A stretch of DNA of 18,593 bases. Source: a bacterium. GTDB taxonomy: Bacteria; Patescibacteriota; Minisyncoccia; UBA6257; 2-01-FULL-56-20. The stretch lies in assembly GCA_021780545.1 (NCBI GenBank), contig JAJXYP010000051.1, forward strand, positions 1 to 18,593. Reading direction: 5' to 3'. The notes beneath the pieces are model-generated. The model was not told the DNA's origin, made no database searches, and saw only the letters and a list, made by a program, of their open reading frames with translations. Made by a program: the position numbers and the translations under genes. Positions 7,502 to 12,492 of the stretch are shown piece by piece (position 1 is the first letter of the stretch; each line of letters starts with the position of its first letter).

Positions 7502-8211
7502 TGCTTTTCGACCTCATCGCCAACGCGCTTTTCCCGCCGGTTTGCGTCGCATGCGGCCGGCGGATTGAAGCCGGAGCCGCATGCGCGACATGCTTCGGCG
7601 CGATATCCGTCAATAACTCCTTCGCATGCGGCGCGGGCGGCGCTGCGGCACATTCCACCGTCCAATTCCGCCACCCTGCGTTCCCCTGTCTCATCGGCGG
7701 CGCCGCGTCATATGAAGATCCGGCGGTACGCGAGCTCATCCGATCGCTCAAGTTCAAGTCGATCAGCGCAGCCGCAGAACCACTCGGCGACCTCATTTTT
7801 GCGTTCACGCATCGCACCGGCTTCGATGCCGCGCCCTATGACTATCTGCTACCGATTCCCCTTTCCGCCCGGCGGCGCCGTACCCGCGGCTACAACCAGG
7901 CCGACTTGATCGCGCGGCGTTTTGCCAGGCGCATCACAGAAGCTGGTCGCCGCCCGCCGCCGATTGCTCCGCCCAACCTCCTCGTGCGTACGCGAAATAC
8001 GCGGCCGCAAAGCGGCCTCGCGAACGAAACGGACCGGCAAGCGAACGTCCGCGGCGCTTTCGGCGTTCCCGACGCGGTCATCGTCCAGGGCCGGAGCTTC
8101 ATCCTCATCGATGACGTCGCTACTTCCGGATCGACCATCGCCGCGGCGGCGGACGCGCTCCGGGCAGCAGGCGCGACGGATATTGTTGCTCTCGCCGCGG
8201 CGAAGGCGTAA
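7501..8211 (+). CDS. comF: ComF family phosphoribosyltransferase-like competence protein
   Basis: 236 aa from the ATG at 7501 (MLFDLIANALFPPVCVACG); the open frame begins 48 nt earlier but the family starts here. There is an N-terminal zinc-ribbon (CVACGRR...CATCF), then SYEDPAVRELIRSLKFK, LLPIPLSARRRRTRGYNQAD, and a PRTase-type PRPP loop near the C-terminus (FILIDDVATSGSTI). ComF helps internalise single-stranded DNA in naturally competent bacteria; it lies in the cytoplasm at the uptake machinery. Its position divergent from pilM fits a link between pilus and DNA uptake. No SD is evident. Confidence 0.93.
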   Translation: MLFDLIANALFPPVCVACGRRIEAGAACATCFGAISVNNSFACGAGGAAAHSTVQFRHPAFPCLIGGAASYEDPAVRELIRSLKFKSISAAAEPLGDLIFAFTHRTGFDAAPYDYLLPIPLSARRRRTRGYNQADLIARRFARRITEAGRRPPPIAPPNLLVRTRNTRPQSGLANETDRQANVRGAFGVPDAVIVQGRSFILIDDVATSGSTIAAAADALRAAGATDIVALAAAKA

Positions 8212-8297
8212 CCGCCGGCGAAAATCACGGCCAAAACCGGCGCGAACGTGAAACCGACCGGCAAGCTCCGTTGCGGCAACCGAATAGAAACCAATTC

Positions 8298-8306
8298 TGA
8301 TATAAT
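8298..8306 (+). promoter_or_regulatory. Extended -10 promoter giving a leaderless mRNA
   Basis: TGA-TATAAT (8298-8306) is a consensus extended -10 box. Only 6 nt separate it from the ATG at 8313, so transcription would start at or within a base of the A of ATG. No SD is present. Confidence 0.65.
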
Positions 8307-8312
8307 GGACCT

Positions 8313-8783
8313 ATGCCTCCGAAATTTTCCATCGAATGGACCGCCCCCGAATTCGAATATCGGGACAAGGACGTTGCCTGGTACTGGATCTCGATTATTG
8401 TAGCCGCGATCATGATCGCCTTCGCCGTCTGGCAGCACAATTTTCTGTTCGGCTTTTTCATCGTCGTCGCCGAAATCCTCATCATCGCCTGGGCGAATGA
8501 AATACCCCGCCCCATCGTATTCGCAATCGACGACCAAGGCTTCACGATTGGCGCCCACAAGTACTACGCCCTGAAAGAATTTCAAAGCTGGAGCACGAAC
8601 GACATCGGCGACGGAGCCCACGAACTTACGTTCCATTTTAAGAACAAGGTCCGCCCGCCCCTCGCCGCCATCGCGCCGGCTGACATGATCGAGGAACTCC
8701 GCGCCGGGCTCAAACCGATCCTTCGCGAAATAGAGCACCAGAGCACCCTGATCGACGCCATTGAAAAAATCCTCGGATTCTAA
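8313..8783 (+). CDS. Conserved two-TM membrane protein of CPR type, function unknown
   Basis: 156 aa. N-terminal soluble segment (FSIEWTAPEFEYRDKDVAWY), two adjacent transmembrane helices forming a hairpin (about residues 25-65), then a cytoplasmic alpha/beta domain with AIDDQGFTIGAHKYYALKEF and HELTFHFKNKVRPP. The pattern of a membrane hairpin followed by a PH-like small domain (compare bPH_2/DUF5673-type proteins) recurs in Parcubacteria, but I cannot assign a function. It follows comF by 101 nt with its own leaderless promoter and precedes the tRNA gene by 30 nt. Confidence 0.85.
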   Translation: MPPKFSIEWTAPEFEYRDKDVAWYWISIIVAAIMIAFAVWQHNFLFGFFIVVAEILIIAWANEIPRPIVFAIDDQGFTIGAHKYYALKEFQSWSTNDIGDGAHELTFHFKNKVRPPLAAIAPADMIEELRAGLKPILREIEHQSTLIDAIEKILGF

Positions 8784-8792
8784 TAAGATAAT
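8761..8792 (+). promoter_or_regulatory. Possible tRNA promoter inside the end of the upstream gene
   Basis: TTGAAA (8761-8766) lies 17 nt before TAAGAT (8784-8789) and 20 nt before the better GATAAT (8787-8792). Either would start transcription about 15-20 nt ahead of the tRNA. Co-transcription with the upstream gene is equally possible. Confidence 0.3.
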
Positions 8793-8813
8793 CGGGCCAT
8801 CAGGGCGGCGAAA

Positions 8814-8885
8814 GCCCTCGTCGTTCAACGGATAGGACGCAAGATTGCGGATCTTGTAATCGAGGTTCGATTCCTCGCGAGGGCA
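8814..8885 (+). tRNA. tRNA-Arg, anticodon GCG
   Basis: The cloverleaf folds fully: acceptor GCCCTCG/CGAGGGC (8814-8820, 8878-8884), D-arm GTTC/GGAC with A14, G18, G19, A20 and A21, anticodon stem CAAGA/TCTTG (8840-8844, 8852-8856), loop TTGCGGA with GCG at 8847-8849, 4-nt variable loop, T-arm CGAGG/CCTCG with loop TTCGATT. A20 and C35 are arginine identity bases; the discriminator is A. The 3' CCA is not encoded (CGA follows), so it must be added by CCA transferase. GCG reads CGC and CGU. Most bacteria use ACG (inosine) here. Confidence 0.95.
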
Positions 8886-8890
8886 CGAGC

Positions 8891-8934
8891 AAAAGGAAGA
8901 GAGCATCGCTTTGCGATGCTCTCTTCCTTTTTTA
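8891..8934 (+). terminator. Perfect 19-bp hairpin terminator after tRNA-Arg, bidirectional
   Basis: Bases 8891-8909 and 8913-8931 are exact reverse complements around a TTT loop, followed by a T-run to 8933. Because the stem ends in A-runs on the left, it can also end minus-strand transcripts from the DUF2207 gene. The reverse-strand UAA stop of that gene (8932-8934) lies in the T-run. Confidence 0.92.
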
Positions 8935-10122
8935 CCAGCTTCCACCTCCGCCGCCGCCGAAGCCGCCGCCCACTCCTCCCCCGAAGCCGCTCCCGCCCCC
9001 CGCCGCAGAGCCGGGCGAACTGGCAAATATGCCCGCGGAAGAAGCACTGAAACTGTTCAGTGAATTCGCGAACGCGACAGCGCCGAATGCCGCGTAGTGA
9101 TCGTTGTACCAGGTTGGCGACGTGGTATAAATCCCTTCGAACTTTTTCGCCCACGTCTGCTCCACGCCGAACGCCACCGCGTACGGGAGCAGCTTCTCGA
9201 AAAGCGCGGGTGTTTCCGCGGGCGCATTTTCAAAATTCATCCGATCCTTCTCCGCCACATTCAGGTAGAGGAGCAGTCCCATGATTTTCCGGCGCGTTTC
9301 CGACCCTTTGGCCGTGCGGCGCGGCATATTCCATCCGAAGACCAGGACGATCAGCGCGCTCAACGCAAAACTCAATAATCCGGCGAATCCATACCATTGC
9401 GCACCGAAGAAAAATCCCGCAAGGAAAATGAATCCCGCAAGCGTGCCGTATATCGACCGGGTGATGGTCGGATCGCTATCGAAATATCCGCCGGCAATGA
9501 GCGACTTTGAAATCTGACGATTGATCTTTTTCAGCGATACGAAGAAATCGCCCTTCAAATCCGAGAGCATGATGGTTGTGGCGCCCCCCTTGAACAGGCT
9601 GTCCAGCAATAATTTCTGGTATTTCTGAGCAAGGTCGCTGCCATCCTTCAGCCGGGTAAACTTATAATCATCTTTTGAAAAGACGAGCATCTGCTTCGTT
9701 TCTACCTTTTCGATCGTTATTTGCCCGGCAATGGCAAGCTGAATGATCTCGCCCGTGATGGACCGCGACGGCTGCTTGGACTTCAAGATCTCCACCGCGG
9801 CCGCCGGCGTCAGGCCGTCGGGGGATTCGTATTCGGCGATGACCGGTCCGGGCATTTGGGGGTCCCTTCCCTTCGTCCACCACAGGATGAACATGAGGAA
9901 AAGCACGACGATCGGGATTGCGAACACCCAGTTATCGGAGATGAAATTGAATATAGCCTGCCACGGCGTAGGCGGCGTCACCAATCCCTTCGGGAAACCC
10001 GTGACGATCGTCAGCCCGGATCCGGGATTGAGATTGCTCTGCGCGAATGTTGCCGTGCCATTTGTTGCGGCGGCCTCCTCGCACGGCGCCGTGCTTCCGG
10101 CGGGACCCGCGAAACACTGCAC
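8932..10122 (-). CDS. DUF2207 (YciQ-like) membrane protein, 5'-truncated
   Basis: The first usable start is GTG at 10122 (396 aa), but the frame stays open to 10191 and those extra residues are still homologous: PLRDVSATVIVPG and QIKVQCFAGPAGS match the DUF2207 beta-sandwich that precedes LNPGSGLTIVTGFPKG. So the true gene began further upstream; its signal peptide and most of the N-terminal domain are missing. Remaining parts: a transmembrane helix (about 47-66) followed by WWTKGRDP, the cytoplasmic domain (LTPAAAVEILKS, ITGEIIQLAIAGQITIEK), two more helices (about 208-245), and a Gly-rich tail ending in SW, normal for the family. DUF2207 function is unknown. The break coincides with a truncated regulator gene on the other strand, so this is a pseudogene or an assembly artefact. 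Confidence 0.85.
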   Translation of the reverse strand: MQCFAGPAGSTAPCEEAAATNGTATFAQSNLNPGSGLTIVTGFPKGLVTPPTPWQAIFNFISDNWVFAIPIVVLFLMFILWWTKGRDPQMPGPVIAEYESPDGLTPAAAVEILKSKQPSRSITGEIIQLAIAGQITIEKVETKQMLVFSKDDYKFTRLKDGSDLAQKYQKLLLDSLFKGGATTIMLSDLKGDFFVSLKKINRQISKSLIAGGYFDSDPTITRSIYGTLAGFIFLAGFFFGAQWYGFAGLLSFALSALIVLVFGWNMPRRTAKGSETRRKIMGLLLYLNVAEKDRMNFENAPAETPALFEKLLPYAVAFGVEQTWAKKFEGIYTTSPTWYNDHYAAFGAVAFANSLNSFSASSAGIFASSPGSAAGGGSGFGGGVGGGFGGGGGGSW

Positions 10123-10143
10123 TTTAATCTGGCCATCTCCTAT

Positions 10144-10190
10144 CTGCCCCGGGACGATGACGGTCGCGGATACATCGCGCAGCGGGGCAG
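10144..10190. repeat. 8-bp inverted repeat at the DUF2207/CsoR breakpoint
   Basis: CTGCCCCG (10144-10151) and CGGGGCAG (10183-10190) are reverse complements 31 nt apart. The right arm lies exactly where DUF2207 homology on one strand gives way to regulator homology on the other. It could be the microhomology used in the join. Confidence 0.5.
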
Positions 10191-10208
10191 GTTAAGGGGC
10201 TCGAAAAA

Positions 10209-10403
10209 ATGGTCGCGGAAGGCAAATACTGCATCGACATCATCAATCAGTCGCTCGCCATCAAACAGGCCCTCTCCGGCGTGGAAGACCTGATCCTTGA
10301 GAACCACCTCGCGACGCACGTGGTGATGCAGATGAAACAGCGCCAGGAAGGCAGGGCAATAAAAGAGATTCTGTCGGTGTATAAACTTTCGAAGAAGAAA
10401 TAG
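10209..10403 (+). CDS. CsoR/RcnR/FrmR-family metal-sensing repressor, N-terminally truncated
   Basis: 64 aa from the first in-frame ATG; the family is about 85-100 aa. Homology continues upstream without a start codon (frame open back to 10161; AGQVKGLEKM matches the usual EGQVRGLEKM), so helix 1 and the true start are lost. Metal-site positions remain: Cys8 (KYCIDI), His33 and His37 (ENHLATHVV), with the 25- and 4-residue spacings of the family. Cu-sensing CsoR has Cys-His-Cys and Ni/Co-sensing RcnR has Cys-His-His plus an N-terminal His, so the remnant is RcnR-like at these positions; the fourth ligand cannot be judged. An intact protein would bind operator DNA as an all-helical tetramer. 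As preserved it is probably non-functional, unless the junction is an assembly error. Confidence 0.8.
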   Translation: MVAEGKYCIDIINQSLAIKQALSGVEDLILENHLATHVVMQMKQRQEGRAIKEILSVYKLSKKK

Positions 10404-10522
10404 CAATGAGACACCCTTTCACCATTCATGAACAAAGTCCGCCGGAAACGCCAAGCTGAGATCGCTCATGCCCGACAGTATGCAATAAAACCTCGTCAAT
10501 AAATCATTAATAAACAATAAAC
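10404..10522. other. AT-rich intergenic segment before the His-rich protein gene
   Basis: 119 bp. The last 45 bases are AT-rich (AATAAATCATTAATAAACAA region). No consensus promoter, SD site, terminator or dyad repeat typical of CsoR-family operators was recognised. Confidence 0.4.
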
Positions 10523-10873
10523 ATGGAAGAAAATAATCATCACGAACATCATCCGAACCGGCACGCCTGGAGATGGATCGCCGGCTTCATCATCATTATC
10601 GCGGCCTTCGGCATTGGCTTTGCCTGCGGCAGATTTTCAGCTTTCTTCGATGGATACGGCTTCGGATATCGGCTCGGCTATCCCATGGGGCCATGGATGA
10701 TGTATAGCGACTACGGGTATCCGTACGGCCAATACTATGCCGCTCCGCAGACGGAAACGGTTCCTCCGGGAGCTGCAAGCGGCGGCGCGACAACAACGCC
10801 GTCGCCTTACTACTATCCCATGTGGCGCATGATGGGAGGATATTACTATCCGCAGGCGACGAGCACGCCCTAA
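10523..10873 (+). CDS. Small His-rich, Tyr/Pro/Met-rich single-TM protein
   Basis: 116 aa. The N-terminus carries a His cluster (NNHHEHHPNRHAW; His at 6, 7, 9, 10, 14). Then a transmembrane helix (about 18-38, WIAGFIIIIAAFGIGFACG) and a long extracytoplasmic low-complexity region rich in Tyr, Gly, Pro and Met (YGFGYRLGYPMGPWMMYSDY, later YYYPMWRMMGGYYYP). No family was recognised. It follows the remnant of a metal-sensing repressor in the same direction; together with its His and Met content this hints at metal binding, but that is inference. No SD is present. The stop lies 12 nt before the opposing terminator hairpin. Confidence 0.72.
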   Translation: MEENNHHEHHPNRHAWRWIAGFIIIIAAFGIGFACGRFSAFFDGYGFGYRLGYPMGPWMMYSDYGYPYGQYYAAPQTETVPPGAASGGATTTPSPYYYPMWRMMGGYYYPQATSTP

Positions 10874-10879
10874 CGGAAA

Positions 10880-10923
10880 TAAAAAACGGGAGGGGTTTGC
10901 TTGTTTCCAAGATCCCCTCCCGT
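10880..10923 (-). terminator. Rho-independent terminator after the PEP-CTERM gene
   Basis: On the minus strand ACGGGAGGGG (10914-10923) pairs with CCCCTCCCGT (10886-10895), with a smaller inner stem CTTG/CAAG, followed by a TTTTTTATTT tract. It serves the gene ending at 10958. On the plus strand it has no U-run. Confidence 0.85.
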
Positions 10924-10957
10924 CCTGCGCCCGCTCTTTCGTAAGGGCGGGCACCGT

Positions 10958-11620
10958 TCATACCTCGGTGCGGCTGGCGCGGACGGCGGCGCAAGCAACG
11001 ACTCGACGCCTCTTCCAGACGCCGAAACCGAACAGCACGAAGCCGATGGCAGCCAGGGTACTTGACCCCGGCTCCGGCGCTTCGCCGCAAACGTTCGACA
11101 GGACCGCCATCAAATCATTCCCGTCAATCGTCGTGCTCAGGGATGTAATCGGCAGGTCTTCTCCTCCCAGAAACAGCCCGTTGACGGGAATGGACAGATT
11201 AGCGGACCAGGGCGCCTGATAGTCGTGCACGGCTCCGTCCGGATTCTGAGTGCCGGGCCCGTAATACCAAGTCTCTCCCGCCGTCTGGTTGACGAGCGCG
11301 ATCGTGAGAATTTGGCCCGGAGCAAAATATCCCAGATCAACCGACGCACCCAGAGGCGTGATCCCCTGGTTCCAGAACGTATCGCTCCCGTCGATCTGAA
11401 GCATATCCTGGTCGGCGGCCGCCCAGCCGACAAAATATGCCGTGATGTCGCCGCCAAGAGCTACGATCGGATCGCCGATCGCAGCTGGAACGAGTCCCTG
11501 CACCGTGGGAAGTTGACCGTCAACCCCCGTCACACCGGAAACCGCGTTGATCGGCCCGGCGACCGCTGCCGTCGCCAGAAATACGACGAGCGCAGATATA
11601 ATGAGCTCTCTTTTTATCAT
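10958..11620 (-). CDS. Secreted protein with PEP-CTERM-like sorting signal
   Basis: 220 aa. An N-terminal signal peptide (MIKRELIISALVVFLATAAVAG) is followed by a beta-rich extracellular domain with DGSDTFWNQG, ILTIALVNQTAGETWYYGPG and GGEDLPITSLSTTIDGNDLM; the latter faintly recalls DUF4114-like segments. The C-terminus has the three-part sorting signal: PEP motif at about 182 (APEPGSS), a hydrophobic helix (TLAAIGFVLFGFGVW) and a basic cluster (KRRR). Such signals are processed by exosortase in envelopes of Proteobacteria, Acidobacteria, Verrucomicrobia and similar; no exosortase gene lies here. An unusual 14-residue tail follows the basic cluster. An AAGGGGG SD (one G-U pair) lies 5-7 nt before the ATG. 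Host and partner are unknown. Confidence 0.85.
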   Translation of the reverse strand: MIKRELIISALVVFLATAAVAGPINAVSGVTGVDGQLPTVQGLVPAAIGDPIVALGGDITAYFVGWAAADQDMLQIDGSDTFWNQGITPLGASVDLGYFAPGQILTIALVNQTAGETWYYGPGTQNPDGAVHDYQAPWSANLSIPVNGLFLGGEDLPITSLSTTIDGNDLMAVLSNVCGEAPEPGSSTLAAIGFVLFGFGVWKRRRVVACAAVRASRTEV

Positions 11621-11853
11621 AAGAGCCCCCTTTCTAGCCCGATTCTCCGAGCTGGATGCAGAATATCACAAAAGGATTAAAAAATCCAGACCTACCATCC
11701 CAAATCTGGCTGCCTGTCCGACCGGAAAGCCTGACGACTTCATTAAACAGCGTCGAACAGAACTGGACAGAAGTTGGGCCAATACAACTTCGGCGAGGTA
11801 TCCTCAGCCCTCTTGGCTCCCCATAACCGATGGCTGGCTGCGGCTGCGCGCGC
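11621..11853. other. Divergent intergenic region between PEP-CTERM and TPR genes
   Basis: It holds the SD of the minus gene (about 11626-11633), an inverted repeat GAAGTTG/CAACTTC (11770-11776 with 11785-11791), and a palindromic GGATTAAAAAATCC (about 11673-11686). No coding sequence is supported. The -10 box of the plus gene lies just beyond at 11854. Confidence 0.4.
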
Positions 11854-11875
11854 TATAATTAAATCAGCAAGGAGG
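11854..11875 (+). promoter_or_regulatory. -10 box and strong SD of the TPR gene
   Basis: Perfect TATAAT (11854-11859), no obvious -35, then AAGGAGG (11869-11875) 4 nt before the ATG at 11880. The leader would be about 14 nt. This is the best SD in the window. Confidence 0.6.
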
Positions 11876-11879
11876 TAGT

Positions 11880-12428
11880 ATGGGGCAATTAATCGAAATG
11901 CGGCAGGTACACGGGCCGACGGACGAACAATCCACAACCCGATACTTGGACGAATATCTGGCGCTCGCAAATATCCATGAGCGGAGCGGCGATTGGATCA
12001 GCGCGACAAAAACCTATCGGAAGATTTTACGGATCGACCGTAATCACTACGCGGCACTGTTGAACCTCGGCGCCGCTTACATCCAACTGGGGAAGTTCCC
12101 GAGAGCTTTCATCCTTACCTCAAGAGCCCGGCAAATCGAACCCATGGAGGATCTTCCCTTACACAACCTGGGTTGCATTCTGGAACTGACGGGCTTCTGC
12201 GATAAGGCGGCGAAGTATTATCAAGCCGCGCTTGCCATCAATCCGAAATCTCCCCAAACTCATTGGTGCCTGGGACGATGCTTTATCCGGGGCAATCGTC
12301 CATTCGAAGCCATACATCATCTCCGAAAATTTCTGGAGCTCAACCGGGATCCGGACGATCCGCTTGTGGAACAGGCGCATTCCGCCATCCGGATGCTGGA
12401 GCCGCGCATCCCCCGCCTCATCCGATGA
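11880..12428 (+). CDS. Tetratricopeptide-repeat protein
   Basis: 182 aa, no signal peptide or membrane segment. Four TPR units cover about residues 22-160: EYLALANIHERSGDWISATK, LLNLGAAYIQLGKFPRAFI, HNLGCILELTGFCDKAAKYY and HWCLGRCFIRGNRPFEAIHH, each with the 34-residue spacing and the G/A-Y/F pattern. TPRs bind other proteins; the partner is unknown. Expressed from its own promoter, divergent from the PEP-CTERM gene, which makes a functional pairing possible (TPR proteins are frequent near PEP-CTERM/exosortase loci) but not shown here. Confidence 0.88.
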   Translation: MGQLIEMRQVHGPTDEQSTTRYLDEYLALANIHERSGDWISATKTYRKILRIDRNHYAALLNLGAAYIQLGKFPRAFILTSRARQIEPMEDLPLHNLGCILELTGFCDKAAKYYQAALAINPKSPQTHWCLGRCFIRGNRPFEAIHHLRKFLELNRDPDDPLVEQAHSAIRMLEPRIPRLIR

Positions 12429-12456
12429 TGCGCATCCCCGCCAATATTCGCGGAGC

Positions 12457-12492
12457 ACAATGCCACAGGCACCACCTGCGGCATTGTTTTTT
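12457..12492 (+). terminator. Rho-independent terminator after the TPR gene
   Basis: ACAATGCC-a-CAGG (12457-12469) pairs with CCTG-c-GGCATTGT (12475-12487), followed by TTTTTT. The T-run forms the UAA stop (12491-12493) of the helicase-nuclease gene on the minus strand. Confidence 0.9.

Noticed and set aside
8814..8934. tRNA gene with perfect downstream palindrome as an integration site
   Set aside because: No integrase, no repeated tRNA 3' end elsewhere in the window; the palindrome followed by a T-run is a terminator.
8935..9010. Glycine-rich repeat coding region as a possible unusual element
   Set aside because: A Gly-rich tail ending in SW is normal for DUF2207 proteins.
7890..9047. 385-codon minus-strand open frame across comF, the two-TM gene and the tRNA
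   Set aside because: It is antisense to two clear genes and a tRNA; the product is Arg/Ala-rich with no family pattern. Long antisense frames are expected at this GC content.
11770..11791. Inverted repeat GAAGTTG/CAACTTC upstream of the TPR gene as an operator or terminator
   Set aside because: Only 7 bp, no U-run, too far from the -10 box, and no regulator to match; chance is likely.
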